From positions 28,334-92,333 of the forward strand of contig NZ_AORV01000044.1 in the NCBI RefSeq assembly GCF_000350485.1: a DNA stretch of 64,000 nt, in the 5' to 3' direction. This stretch comes from Ruminiclostridium cellobioparum subsp. termitidis CT1112. Lineage in GTDB: Bacteria; Bacillota; Clostridia; Acetivibrionales; DSM-1351. Of this stretch, positions 1-9,478 are shown piece after piece (position 1 is the first letter of the stretch; every line of letters starts with the position of its first letter). Under the pieces are notes generated by a model. It searched no databases. It was given only the letters and a program-made list of their open reading frames with translations, and was not told where the DNA came from. The translations under genes were made by a program, and so were the position numbers.

Positions 1-195
1 TTCCTTAAAGCTCCCAAAGGCTTTAAATACCGACATAAATACTTCCTGCGTTATGTCCAGTGCATCTTCCCTGTTTCCTGAATAGTGATAGGCAATTGAA
101 TAGACATACTTTTTGTATCTTTCATATACAAGTTCCAGACCTCTTCGGTTATTCTTTTCATATTCCCTAAATATACTTAAATCCGAAACCTCCAA
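1..195 (-). CDS. ECF-type RNA polymerase sigma factor, N-terminal part (runs off the window)
   Basis: The first 65 codons are visible from a TTG start, with an AGGTGG ribosome site about 10 bases upstream; the gene continues past base 1. The reading frame contains DALDITQEVFMSVFKAF, the region-2 core-binding and -10 recognition signature of sigma-70/ECF factors (usual form DA-DLTQ-VF--). The protein would direct core RNA polymerase to a special promoter set. Any anti-sigma partner lies outside the window. Family assignment is good; the regulon is unknown. Confidence 0.8.
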   Translation of the reverse strand, partial: MEVSDLSIFREYEKNNRRGLELVYERYKKYVYSIAYHYSGNREDALDITQEVFMSVFKAFGSFKE

Positions 196-248
196 TTACC
201 TTATCCCACCTTTTTCTTGTGCCTTGTACATATATACACGCAAAAATT

Positions 249-279
249 AAAAAAGTTTTAGAAAATCTAAAACTTTTTT
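249..279 (-). terminator. A/T-rich perfect hairpin, probable terminator of the alpha-xylosidase gene
   Basis: A 14-bp perfect inverted repeat (249-262 and 266-279) with a 3-base loop sits between the alpha-xylosidase stop and the sigma factor start. It has a T-rich flank on both strands, so it could act in both directions. Stem GC content is low, which weakens the call. Confidence 0.5.
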
Positions 280-323
280 AAAAAAATCAACTTGAATGTT
301 AATAAAATTTACTTAATTTCAAA

Positions 324-2642
324 CTATACTATCTTAAACGTGATATTATGAGCACCTTCCAGCGGAACGAGCTTTGAGCCCATGGAATTGGCTTCAAAGG
401 CTGCACCTTTTAAATCACAGATATGATTTATATTTCTCATTATTATGCTGTAATTCTTTAAACCGCTGACAGCAACCGATACCTGGTCTCCATTCCTGAG
501 AACCTGAACAGTGCCCTTTGGTTTTCCTTTAACTGAATAAATAGTTGCAGAAGCAGGTTCATTTTCCCCCGGTTCAAAAACATGAAGAACCGTCCCGTCC
601 AAATAATCATAATCGGGAACATTTTCATTATTTCCTGCGGCAATTATTGAATTGGGTCTTGCCATAAGGGGCAGACTCATAAAATCATGCTTTTCATACC
701 GCCATGTACCGCCTGTCACCTGTTGATTTGTTATAAAATTGGTCCATATTCCGCCGGGAAGATAATAATCCACCCTGCCTTCCGGATTGAAAACAGGAGC
801 GACCAGCAGGGAATCCCCCAGCATATACTGGGCGTCCAGATAGTCGCAGGCCCTGTCCCTGTCAAACTCAAGAATCATGGGACGCATTGCAGGTATGCCG
901 GTCTCTGCGGTATTGCAGGCTGTGCCGAACAAATATGGCATAATCGAGCATTTAAGCTTGCTGAAATATCTCACCACGTCAACCGCTTCTTCATCAAACA
1001 GCCAGGGCACCCTGTATGAGCTGCTGCCATGGAGTCTGCTGTGAGTTGACAATAAACCGAAGCCTGACCACCTTTTATACAGATCAGGGGATGCAGTATT
1101 TTCAAAACCGCTGATATCATGGCTCCAGAAACCGAAACCCGACATGCAAAGTGACAGTCCTCCTCTGAGGCTTTCACCCATGGACTCATACCTGGATACA
1201 CAGTCACCGCCCCAATGTACGGGGAATTTCTGTGATCCGGCTGTTGCACTTCTGGCAAATAATACGGCTTCCTCCTTTCCCAATCTTTTGACAAGTACCT
1301 CGTACACTGCCCTGTTATATAAGTAAGTGTAGAAATTGTGCATTTTCAAAGGGTCAGCACCATTATGATATACCACATCGGTTGGTATCCTCTCTCCGAA
1401 ATCGGTTTTGAAACAGTCAACCCCCATATCAATGAGCGCTTCCAGTTTATCCCCATACCATTTACATGCGGCCGGGTTTGTAAAGTCAACAATCCCCATG
1501 CCGGGCTGCCATAAATCCCACTGCCAGGCCTCTCCGTCCTCCAGCTTCAACAGATAACCGTTTTCCACAGCTTCTTCAAACAGCCGGGATTTCTGTGATA
1601 TATACGGATTTATCCACACACATATTTTTAAGCCTTTTTCCTTTAACCTTTTCAGCATATTCCTGGGATCAGGAAAGACTTCCCTGTCCCATTCAAAATT
1701 GCACCATTCGTATTCCTTCATCCAGAAACAGTCAAAATGGAATACTCTTAAGGGGATATCCCTCTGGGCCATACCGTCTACAAAGGCTGAAACCGTATCC
1801 TCATCGTAATTTGTTGTAAAGGATGTCGTCAGCCACAGGCCGAAGGACCATGCAGGCGGTAATGCCGGTCTGCCTGTCAATGCGGTATAGTTATGTATGA
1901 CCTCCTTCAGGTCACTTCCCCCTATTACGAAATAATCCAACTTTTCGCCGGGAACACTGAACTGCGTTCTTGAGACAGCTTCTGATGCCACTTCAAAAGA
2001 CACTTTTTCCGGGTGGTTTACAAATACACCGTAACCTCTGTTGGTGATATAGAAGGGGATATTCTTATAGGACTGTTCAGATGAAGTTCCGCCGTCCTCA
2101 TTCCATATGTCGATGCTCTGCCCGTTTTTGACAAAGGCCGAGAATCTCTCTCCAAGGCCGTAGACACATTCTCCAATGGACAGATCCAGCTGTTCGCGCA
2201 TATAAACACCGCTGTTTTCAGTTGTGATATAGCCCATCTGACCTGTACCGCTCCCGGTCAGGAGTCTGTCCTCATAATAAAAGCTTATGGAAAAATCCTT
2301 TTTATTCACCCGTACCGAGGTTTTTCCGCTTTTTAAAACCAGCTGGCCTTCTTCATCAAAAATCTCCGGCACAAAACCTTTACTGTAATTGAGCTCAAAC
2401 TCAGGCTGCTTTATTATTTTCTTTATAAAATGCCGGGAAACAACCCTGATTATGTCACTGCAGGGCGAGCTTATTTCAATGGTCAGCATGGGGCCCTGCA
2501 AGGTCTGTCCACGGTTTGAAATCCTTGTCACCGGAGCATACAGTATTATTGATTTTTCATTTATAACGAAATCCCTTACTTCTGCCGGTGAATGAATGCT
2601 TACCCCTTTCTTCTTAAGCCAAAATCCGTCTGTAAACTTCAT
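324..2642 (-). CDS. yicI: Alpha-xylosidase, glycoside hydrolase family 31 (YicI-like)
   Basis: The 772-residue protein has the length of E. coli YicI. It carries the GH31 nucleophile motif KTDFGERIP with Asp at about residue 414, and HWGGDC with the presumed acid/base Asp at about 480. An N-terminal beta-sandwich precedes the (beta/alpha)8 barrel, and all-beta C-terminal domains follow. There is no signal peptide, so it should act in the cytoplasm, releasing alpha-xylose from imported xyloglucan oligosaccharides such as isoprimeverose. It is transcribed alone; no transporter lies next to it. KTDFGER is typical of alpha-xylosidases rather than alpha-glucosidases, but substrate is inferred from family only. 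Confidence 0.94.
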   Translation of the reverse strand: MKFTDGFWLKKKGVSIHSPAEVRDFVINEKSIILYAPVTRISNRGQTLQGPMLTIEISSPCSDIIRVVSRHFIKKIIKQPEFELNYSKGFVPEIFDEEGQLVLKSGKTSVRVNKKDFSISFYYEDRLLTGSGTGQMGYITTENSGVYMREQLDLSIGECVYGLGERFSAFVKNGQSIDIWNEDGGTSSEQSYKNIPFYITNRGYGVFVNHPEKVSFEVASEAVSRTQFSVPGEKLDYFVIGGSDLKEVIHNYTALTGRPALPPAWSFGLWLTTSFTTNYDEDTVSAFVDGMAQRDIPLRVFHFDCFWMKEYEWCNFEWDREVFPDPRNMLKRLKEKGLKICVWINPYISQKSRLFEEAVENGYLLKLEDGEAWQWDLWQPGMGIVDFTNPAACKWYGDKLEALIDMGVDCFKTDFGERIPTDVVYHNGADPLKMHNFYTYLYNRAVYEVLVKRLGKEEAVLFARSATAGSQKFPVHWGGDCVSRYESMGESLRGGLSLCMSGFGFWSHDISGFENTASPDLYKRWSGFGLLSTHSRLHGSSSYRVPWLFDEEAVDVVRYFSKLKCSIMPYLFGTACNTAETGIPAMRPMILEFDRDRACDYLDAQYMLGDSLLVAPVFNPEGRVDYYLPGGIWTNFITNQQVTGGTWRYEKHDFMSLPLMARPNSIIAAGNNENVPDYDYLDGTVLHVFEPGENEPASATIYSVKGKPKGTVQVLRNGDQVSVAVSGLKNYSIIMRNINHICDLKGAAFEANSMGSKLVPLEGAHNITFKIV

Positions 2643-2660
2643 TAATATCCCTCCGCCCTA

Positions 2661-2896
2661 TTAATTTAATGCATTGTGCCAATTAATTTAAATTTTGCTT
2701 TACCTGTGTAATTTTTTTATATCAACTGGTGACTTCCGTACTAACTTCATAAAATAAGAGCCCCAAAACAATTGCAAAAATTGTTTTAATCGTGCATCTT
2801 ATTTTATGAAGTTGTCCTCACGTACCAGTTGATCCTAAATAAACCTATATGTAAAGCAAAACAAAATTTCAACTAGCACAACAGGTTAATTTAAAT
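2661..2896. repeat. Imperfect fold-back element of about 235 bp (MITE-like)
   Basis: Nested inverted blocks share one centre. TTGTGC at 2674 pairs with GCACAA ending at 2881. CTTTAC at about 2699 pairs with GTAAAG at about 2851. ATCAACTGGT (2721-2730) pairs with ACCAGTTGAT (2824-2833). AACTTCATAAAATAAGA pairs with its complement 20-30 bases further in. The core is AAAACAATT-loop-AATTGTTTT. No ORF is inside. It could be a miniature transposable element or a decayed one. Confidence 0.6.
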
Positions 2897-3130
2897 ATAG
2901 TTTATCTCGTTATGCCGGTTAAATTGTCTCTCAACTTTTCAGCGGCACAGTTTATGCTGATTATGCAGGTACGCGAGTACAATTTCAAGCTATGGATTAA
3001 CACGGTAAAAGTGCTTACTGAAATTTGTAGGTGAACAATAAGTTAATTTATAATAAATTTATTCAATCATACGCGGTAATATTTCTTTCTCTCCCATCAG
3101 TAAACACGATTTTACAAGGGTTATAATATC

Positions 3131-3162
3131 AGGAGCGGCAGCAGTTCCACCGCTCCTTTTTT
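3131..3162 (+). terminator. Orphan plus-strand intrinsic terminator
   Basis: AGGAGCGG, an 11-base loop and CCGCTCCT are followed by six T residues on the plus strand. The genes on both sides are on the minus strand, so no plus-strand gene explains it. In the minus direction there is no T tract after the stem, so it is a poor terminator for pcrA. Between 2897 and 3130 I see only AT-rich sequence with a weak TATAAT at 3049-3054 and no ORF. Confidence 0.6.
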
Positions 3163-3208
3163 AAGGCATAATTATGAACACTTGGTGCCTTACGGCTTGC
3201 ACCTTTGG

Positions 3209-5614
3209 CTATATCCTTTTTAGATTTGCCATTGAGGCCATCAGCCTTTTCATGCCGGCTCCTTCAAATTGGATCTCCAGCATCTGATCTCCCCTGTCAT
3301 CTGTCACCTTGGTTATTGTGCCTTTTCCGAACTTCTTATGCTCCACTTCTTCCCCGACACTGTAGTCGGCAGTGTCCGCTGCTGTGAAGCCCGGCACCGG
3401 AGCTCTCCCAGCTCCGGCACTATTCCCCGTCATGCCGCTTGCCGGAGGAGTATTCCTGCCTGCGGGGGCACCGCCTGAAACCCCATTTCCGCCGAATCCC
3501 CGCGATATGAGGTTTGAGTTGAGCAACTCCTTCAGAGAACCTGTTCCGGCTGTCACCGACTTAACTGTGGAATCTTTTGAACTTCCGCGGGTTTGAGCAG
3601 AACTCCAACTTTGATTTGAACTCCAGGTTTGAGCTTTACTCCAACCTACGGTTTCCTGTGACTTCTGCGCGGAACTTTTGGAGGAACCGAAAGGAAACTC
3701 TATCAACTCCTCTGGAATTTCCGATAAAAACCTGGATGGTTTGTTATAGCTGGAGTTTCCAAATAGAGTCCTGAAACGGGCGTTGGATAAATAAAGTTTT
3801 TCTCTGGCACGTGTTATGCCCACATAGCAAAGCCTTCTCTCCTCCTCCAGCTGTTCCGGGCCTTCCGTTATAGCTCTGTAGCCGGGGAAAACGCCCTCCT
3901 CCATACCCGGAATGAAGACAACGGGGAATTCCAGTCCCTTGGCGCTGTGCATTGTCATCAATACGACGTAATCCTGTTCCTCTTCAAGATTGTCCAGGTC
4001 GGATACAAGTGAGATATGCGCCAGGAATTCTTCCAGGCTGTTGTCTTCGCTCTGCTTTTCAAACTCCATTGCAACGGATTTCAATTCCTTTATATTTTCA
4101 ATTCTGGACTGGGCTTCAACAGTATTTTCTATCTCATATTCCCTGAGAATGCCGGTGTCGTCCACAACCATTTCAAGCAAGTCGGCAATCCCCACGTTTT
4201 CCTTCATGGTTCTGAGTTTCATTATCATGGTGGAGAAACTGTTGAGTTTATTTGCCGCTCTTTTCAGGGCCGGCCATTCATCAGCATTTGATACTATTGA
4301 AAATATGGAGACTCCGCTCTCAAGTGCAAGATCTTCGGCCAGATCAACAGTTGCATCACCTATGCCCCGCTTGGGAACATTTATGACCCTTTTCAAACTC
4401 ACATTGTCAGTTGGGTTTTGAATCAATCTAAGGTATGCGATTATGTCCTTGATTTCTTTTCTGTCATAGAACTTCTGGCCTCCTACGATTTTGTACGGAA
4501 GCCCTTCACGCATAAACATTTCTTCCAGTACACGGGACTGGGCATTTATACGGTATAATACCGCAAAGTCCTTGAACTTCCGGTCATCCTCACTTATAAG
4601 CCTTTGAATTTCCCTGGCAGTATAAAGAGCCTCCTCATGTTCATTGTCGTTTTCACACATGACTATTTTGCTGCCGCCCTTGTTGTCGGTCCAGAGGCTT
4701 TTGCTCTTTCTGCCGGTGTTATTCCTGATAACATGGTTTGCAGCATCCAATATATGCTGTGTCGACCTGTAATTCTGCTCAAGCTTTACTGTTCTGCAAC
4801 CCTTAAAGTCCTTTTCAAAATCCAGGATGTTCCTGATATTTGCGCCTCTCCAGCCATAGATGGACTGGTCGTCGTCGCCAACGACGCAAAGGTTTCCATG
4901 GGCCTCGGACAAATTCCTCACCAGAGTATACTGTGCCGTATTTGTATCCTGGTACTCATCCACCAGGATATACCTGAATTTTCTCTGGTAGTAGTTCAGA
5001 ACCTCGGGGTTCTGCTGGAACAACCTGATAGTGTTCATTATGATATCGTCAAAATCCAGTGCATTGTTGTTTTTCAGTTTTTTCTGGTACAGGCTGTACA
5101 TCTTCGAAATTTTACCCATGCGGAAATCCGAAGCATACAGCTTTTCAAAATGCGCAGCATCAATAAGCTCATCCTTTTGCTTGCCTATTGCTTCAAGCAC
5201 CGATTTTGGAGGGAAATTCTTTTCATTTATATTCAGCTCTTTGATGCATTCTTTTATTACTACCTGCTGATCCTGCGTATCATAAATAACAAAGCTTTTG
5301 TCATAGCCCAGCTTATCTATATCTCTTCTCAATATTCTTATGCATATGGAGTGGAAGGTCCCTACCCACATGTCGTTGCTAAGGTCTCCGATGAGATTGT
5401 CTATTCTCTCTCTCATCTCCCTTGCAGCCTTGTTTGTAAAGGTAATTGCCAGTATATTCGAAGGGAATACCCCTTGTTCCCTGATAAGGTATGCTATCCT
5501 GTTTGTCAGTACCCTGGTTTTACCCGAACCAGCGCCCGCCAGGATCAAAAGCGGTCCTTCGTTGTGAAGCACTGCATCCTTTTGTTCCTTATTCAACCCG
5601 TTCAATAAATCCAT
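3209..5614 (-). CDS. pcrA: ATP-dependent DNA helicase PcrA/UvrD
   Basis: This 801-residue superfamily 1A helicase has Walker A AGAGSGKT at residues 26-33, the DEYQDTN Walker B motif, QNYRST and a late GITRAREKLYLS motif. A glycine/serine-rich linker leads to a C-terminal Tudor-like domain (VEHKKFGKGTI) that binds RNA polymerase in Firmicutes homologues. PcrA unwinds DNA 3' to 5' in nucleotide excision repair and in clearing RecA filaments and stalled transcription complexes. The start has a GGAGG site seven bases upstream. It appears to be transcribed alone. Confidence 0.97.
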   Translation of the reverse strand: MDLLNGLNKEQKDAVLHNEGPLLILAGAGSGKTRVLTNRIAYLIREQGVFPSNILAITFTNKAAREMRERIDNLIGDLSNDMWVGTFHSICIRILRRDIDKLGYDKSFVIYDTQDQQVVIKECIKELNINEKNFPPKSVLEAIGKQKDELIDAAHFEKLYASDFRMGKISKMYSLYQKKLKNNNALDFDDIIMNTIRLFQQNPEVLNYYQRKFRYILVDEYQDTNTAQYTLVRNLSEAHGNLCVVGDDDQSIYGWRGANIRNILDFEKDFKGCRTVKLEQNYRSTQHILDAANHVIRNNTGRKSKSLWTDNKGGSKIVMCENDNEHEEALYTAREIQRLISEDDRKFKDFAVLYRINAQSRVLEEMFMREGLPYKIVGGQKFYDRKEIKDIIAYLRLIQNPTDNVSLKRVINVPKRGIGDATVDLAEDLALESGVSIFSIVSNADEWPALKRAANKLNSFSTMIMKLRTMKENVGIADLLEMVVDDTGILREYEIENTVEAQSRIENIKELKSVAMEFEKQSEDNSLEEFLAHISLVSDLDNLEEEQDYVVLMTMHSAKGLEFPVVFIPGMEEGVFPGYRAITEGPEQLEEERRLCYVGITRAREKLYLSNARFRTLFGNSSYNKPSRFLSEIPEELIEFPFGSSKSSAQKSQETVGWSKAQTWSSNQSWSSAQTRGSSKDSTVKSVTAGTGSLKELLNSNLISRGFGGNGVSGGAPAGRNTPPASGMTGNSAGAGRAPVPGFTAADTADYSVGEEVEHKKFGKGTITKVTDDRGDQMLEIQFEGAGMKRLMASMANLKRI

Positions 5615-5745
5615 TTTTTCCTCCGTAATTTAAACCAAAGTTAAAAGGCGTGCCGCAAAGCCAACACAATTTAAATACATGTGAAACCTTTAACACCCCT
5701 TTTAATTATATTTCATATGCCGTTTTATATCAAGGCAGCCGGTTT

Positions 5746-6276
5746 TTACCGGCCGAATTCCCGTTTAACTGCTTCCAGGGTATCTTCAAGAGTATCCTCG
5801 ATGGAATTGTTTGAACAATCCAGCTTGATGCCGGCGTATTTCTCATAAAGAGGCACCCTCTCCCTGTATATGTCTTCAAGAGTTTGCCCTTTGCTCAGAA
5901 CCACTCCCCTGGTCTTTAAATTCCTCAGCCTGGTATATACCGTCTCCATGGCAATATGGAGGTATATTACGAGACCGTTCTGCTTTAGATGCTCCATTGC
6001 CTTCCGGCCGTACACGACACTTCCGCCGGTGGCTATGACCGTATTGCTGCAGTCCATGGACAGGATGGCCTCCTCCTCTATTTCCAGAAATGACTCGGTG
6101 CCTTCGGTGTCCAATATTTCCTGGAGAAGCCTGCCCTGCCGGGTTTGGATCAATACATCGGTATCTATGAAATTCATTCCGAGATTTTTTGCTATGATTA
6201 CGCCAACCGTGCTTTTTCCCGCACTTGGCATCCCAATCAATACGATATTTCTCACTTGTAAATCCTTTCTGTACAT
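5746..6276 (-). CDS. aroK: Shikimate kinase
   Basis: The protein phosphorylates shikimate to shikimate-3-phosphate in the chorismate/aromatic amino acid pathway. P-loop GMPSAGKST is close to the start. The Asp of FIDTDVLI and the GGS motif of IATGGSVVYG match shikimate-binding positions, and a lid-type arginine region follows (RLRNLKTRG). I start at ATG 6276, just after the stop of the upstream gene, with AGGA nine bases away. A GTG at 6255 has an even better AAAGGA site and gives a more typical short N-terminus. Length is about 176 residues, normal for the family. It is coupled to the LtaS-like gene by a one-base gap. Confidence 0.92.
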   Translation of the reverse strand: MYRKDLQVRNIVLIGMPSAGKSTVGVIIAKNLGMNFIDTDVLIQTRQGRLLQEILDTEGTESFLEIEEEAILSMDCSNTVIATGGSVVYGRKAMEHLKQNGLVIYLHIAMETVYTRLRNLKTRGVVLSKGQTLEDIYRERVPLYEKYAGIKLDCSNNSIEDTLEDTLEAVKREFGR

Positions 6277-6277
6277 A

Positions 6278-8161
6278 TTACTTATTCCTGAAGAAATCCG
6301 ACCTGATGGCCATATCTGCATATTCAAGACCTTTTAACACTTCGGCCTTTTTTGTCTCGCCTATACTACCGCGGAATTCTCCGCTGGAAAGAAGAACATA
6401 ATCCTCCCTGGTATTTAAAAGGTTTCTTCCAAACACTGTTGATTCATATTCGCTTTCGTCAATTCCAAACAGGTTCAGCAATGTGGGCATAAGATCTATC
6501 TGACCGCCGTTGGTATGGATTGTCTCGGGTTTCTGGCCCTTGCTGTAAATGATCAGGGGAATTCTCTTGTCATTGTCCAGCCACCAGGCCTGTGAAGGCT
6601 TTATACTCTGAATCTCATCATTGAAATATTTATGGACCGAGTCATGATCCCCGTATATTACCAGTACGGTGTTATCCAGCACCCCTGATTTATCAAGTTC
6701 ATCAATAAAGGTCCCAATACAGCCGTCGGTATAGTTTATACTTTGGAAGTAACCGCCCAGTTTGGTTTCTCCCAGTGTTTGATCCAATTTTAACTTCCGG
6801 TGCCAGACAGGCATTTCAAAGGGTGAATGGCTGGATAGGGTGACCATGAAGTTATAAAACGGTGTTTTCTGACTGATTACAGTATCTTTGACCTGCCTGA
6901 GAAAGGATCCGTCGCTCAGTCCAAGGAAGATAATCTCATCCATTTTAAAGCTCCTGGCGTCGATGCACTCGTGAAAACCCATGTTGCCCAGGGCTTTCAT
7001 CCAATTCCAGTATTCGCCGTTGTCAGGATGGATGGCCTTTGTATTATAGCCGTGCCTTCCCATTATGGCAGGCAGTGAATTGTAGCTGGTATATGGGAAT
7101 CTGAAGAAGGTGCTTCCATTTCTGATCGGAAATACCGATGTATTTGTCATTAAGTCGGCATCAGAGCTGGTACCCTCATTCACCTGTGCATAATAGTTGT
7201 CAAAGTAAATGCTGTTGGGCAGCAGTTTATTGAGTGAAGGTGTTATCTCCTGCCCATCCACCGCCTGTCCCACAACGAAGTTTTCCAAGGATTCCACCTG
7301 CAGAACCAGCAGGTTCTTTCCTTTATAAATACCCTTGTACCTGTTGGACGGGAGTTTTTCGTTTTTTTGATCTATCCATGCCTGAATTTCATTCCTGTTT
7401 TTGGCTGACAGCCTGTACGGCTTAAAATCCGAGAAAAAAACATAGCAGTCATAAACATGATATCCCATTGGTGATATATTGCAGATTGTCTGAGCAGGAT
7501 TCCAATGGGTATAAAAAATGTAGTTATTTTTGTTATGTCCGTATACATCAATAGTTATATGGCTTGCAGCAAGATATCCGGCAGATAGTATAATAACTGT
7601 AAAGAATGCAGTTAATCTGGCTTTAAGGCTGGTAAACAGCGGTGAGTCATAGTACACCAAATTTCTTGATATGATCAGCAAAACGGCAATAATCGGAATG
7701 TCGAAAAAGAAAGCTATATCACAGGGTCTGAACATGGCAAAGATGCTGTCCCAGAGATTATTCAGATTCCCGGTCTGCCTTAGCAGCTGGGTTGAGAGAA
7801 AATTGCCGCTGGCTCTTAAATATACCGCATCAAAGGCAAACAGAAAGGACACCAAAAGATTGAGTATCAGCAAGAGCCAAAGTCTTCCCCTGTTCTTTGC
7901 CAGGAAGCTGAAGGCCGTAACTATCAGTAAAAATGCTGCGCATACCGGCATATACGTAATATTTTTAATTCCACGGGACATGTCGATCATCGACTGGTTA
8001 TGGCTGTAAACAAAACCCATAAGAATGATGGATTTGATAAGCAGCATACCGAATGTCAAAAACAACAACCACTCCTGGACAAGGTATCCAAGGAATCCAT
8101 CCCCCCGTTTAGTGCCTCTTCTATGAGCTACGGTAATACCATAAGAAGTTTTAGCCATCAT
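6278..8161 (-). CDS. LtaS-like polyglycerol-phosphate/phosphoglycerol transferase (sulfatase fold)
   Basis: The 627-residue membrane protein has about five N-terminal transmembrane segments and an extracellular alkaline-phosphatase/sulfatase domain. The presumed nucleophile is Thr at about residue 331 in NEGTSSDAD, which matches the GKTSDS-type site of LtaS. The late metal-binding motif YGDHDSVHKY is present. Such enzymes transfer glycerol phosphate from phosphatidylglycerol to a lipoteichoic-acid-like polymer or a glycan. Which polymer it makes cannot be told from sequence. It lies directly upstream of aroK in the same transcript; no teichoic acid genes are nearby. Confidence 0.9.
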   Translation of the reverse strand: MMAKTSYGITVAHRRGTKRGDGFLGYLVQEWLLFLTFGMLLIKSIILMGFVYSHNQSMIDMSRGIKNITYMPVCAAFLLIVTAFSFLAKNRGRLWLLLILNLLVSFLFAFDAVYLRASGNFLSTQLLRQTGNLNNLWDSIFAMFRPCDIAFFFDIPIIAVLLIISRNLVYYDSPLFTSLKARLTAFFTVIILSAGYLAASHITIDVYGHNKNNYIFYTHWNPAQTICNISPMGYHVYDCYVFFSDFKPYRLSAKNRNEIQAWIDQKNEKLPSNRYKGIYKGKNLLVLQVESLENFVVGQAVDGQEITPSLNKLLPNSIYFDNYYAQVNEGTSSDADLMTNTSVFPIRNGSTFFRFPYTSYNSLPAIMGRHGYNTKAIHPDNGEYWNWMKALGNMGFHECIDARSFKMDEIIFLGLSDGSFLRQVKDTVISQKTPFYNFMVTLSSHSPFEMPVWHRKLKLDQTLGETKLGGYFQSINYTDGCIGTFIDELDKSGVLDNTVLVIYGDHDSVHKYFNDEIQSIKPSQAWWLDNDKRIPLIIYSKGQKPETIHTNGGQIDLMPTLLNLFGIDESEYESTVFGRNLLNTREDYVLLSSGEFRGSIGETKKAEVLKGLEYADMAIRSDFFRNK

Positions 8162-8255
8162 ATTTTATTTTCTCCCACAGAAATACAAAATAAAATCAAA
8201 TTCGTAGTAATTATATTACTTTAGGAGACAAAAAGTCAATTCATGAATTATCTCA

Positions 8256-9206
8256 CTATTCCCTCAGCATTGCAGCTCCCACTATGCCTGCGTCATTTCC
8301 CATTTCAGCCGCCTTCAGCCCGGCAATTTTAATATTATGAGCAGGTGCAAAGGTATTTTCCCTCAGATATTTTCTCAGTGGTTCCAGCAAAAATTCTCCT
8401 TCCTTGCAGACTCCGCCTCCTATAACAATGATCTCAGGCTGGAAACTGTTAACTATATTGGCCAAACCCTCTCCTATATAACGGATATAGGTGTCAACCA
8501 CCGCAATTGCCGTTTTATCACCCTGTTTTGCGGCATCAAAAGCAGTTTTGGCATCTATTTTATCAAGGTCACCGCCAACAAGACTGTTTATAAGCGAATC
8601 AGGGTTCTTTTCTGCCGCCTCTCTGGTCTGGCGTATACATGCAGTAGCTGAGGCATAGCTTTCCCAGCAGCCCTTTCTGCCGCAGTTGCACGGTTCCCCA
8701 TCCATTTTAAGCACCATGTGCCCCAGTTCGGCTGCAGCGTTGTTGAAGCCGCTGAAGATCTTTCCGTCTATGATTATTCCGCTTCCGATGCCTGTACCGA
8801 TGGTTACTGTTACAGAAGTCTTATATCCCTTTGCCGCCCCGGCCACGCTCTCTGCGTACGCGGCAATATTGGCGTCATTGTTGACGTATACAGGCAGGGC
8901 TATATATTTTCCAAGTTCCTCTCTCAAAGATACGTCCCTGAGCTTTATATTACTGGCATATACTATTTTTCCCTCTTTGCAGTCGGGAACTCCGGGGCTG
9001 CCCACACCGATACTTTTAAAATCGGTGACTTCAAGTCCCTGTCCCTTTATCAGCTCCAGTATCAGGGCAGCCATATCCCTGATTATCTCCTGATATTCCC
9101 TGCCTCTTCCGGTCGGGACCGAGCCTTTGGAAAATATCTTTCCATTCTCGTCTACCAGGCCTGCCGCAATATTTGTACCGCCCAAATCAACTCCAATATA
9201 GTACAT
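8256..9206 (-). CDS. glcK: ROK-family glucokinase
   Basis: The 316-residue protein phosphorylates glucose to glucose-6-phosphate with ATP. GVDLGGTNIAAG at the N-terminus is the phosphate-1 motif. ELGHMVL carries the catalytic Glu-His region, and CNCGRKGCWE is the ROK zinc-binding cysteine motif. There is no helix-turn-helix, so it is a kinase rather than a ROK repressor. The start at 9206 has a textbook AGGAGG site; a longer reading frame exists upstream but would begin inside a palindrome. A clean inverted repeat lies just upstream and may control it. Confidence 0.93.
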   Translation of the reverse strand: MYYIGVDLGGTNIAAGLVDENGKIFSKGSVPTGRGREYQEIIRDMAALILELIKGQGLEVTDFKSIGVGSPGVPDCKEGKIVYASNIKLRDVSLREELGKYIALPVYVNNDANIAAYAESVAGAAKGYKTSVTVTIGTGIGSGIIIDGKIFSGFNNAAAELGHMVLKMDGEPCNCGRKGCWESYASATACIRQTREAAEKNPDSLINSLVGGDLDKIDAKTAFDAAKQGDKTAIAVVDTYIRYIGEGLANIVNSFQPEIIVIGGGVCKEGEFLLEPLRKYLRENTFAPAHNIKIAGLKAAEMGNDAGIVGAAMLRE

Positions 9207-9223
9207 TTTAAACCTCCTGGAAA

Positions 9224-9240
9224 GGTCAATTGTATTGACC
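9224..9240. promoter_or_regulatory. Candidate operator upstream of glucokinase
   Basis: GGTCAAT-TGT-ATTGACC is a perfect 7-bp inverted repeat with a 3-base centre, 17 bases before the glcK start and just upstream of its ribosome site. Its size and symmetry suit a dimeric repressor, or it could form a small hairpin in the leader. The binding protein is unknown. Confidence 0.45.
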
Positions 9241-9405
9241 TGTAAATTCATTAAATATTACTATTATACATTTTTAAAAGCTCCGCTGTATTTGTACTAT
9301 TCTATTATAAATTTATATTTTTCGGGCATATTCAATGGTTATTAATGTAATAATGTAATGCCTCAAAGACTTCCGACTCATCGGCCCGGCTTTATATTAT
9401 TTATT

Positions 9406-9453
9406 AAAAGCCCCTTTTTCCCGTAACTATCTACAGAAAAAAGGAGCTTTTTT
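9406..9453 (-). terminator. Bidirectional-looking terminator after hpf
   Basis: AAAAGCCCCTTTTTC and GAAAAAAGGAGCTTTT form a long stem with a 15-base loop and T tracts on both sides. It lies between the hpf stop and glcK start, and fits as the hpf terminator. Confidence 0.7.
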
Positions 9454-9478
9454 ATTTAAGTAATAATCCGGACAATTC

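Noticed and set aside
4604..5608. Long plus-strand open frame opposite pcrA
   Set aside because: It is fully antisense to a clear helicase gene, has no recognisable domain and no ribosome site; it is a shadow of the helicase codon usage.
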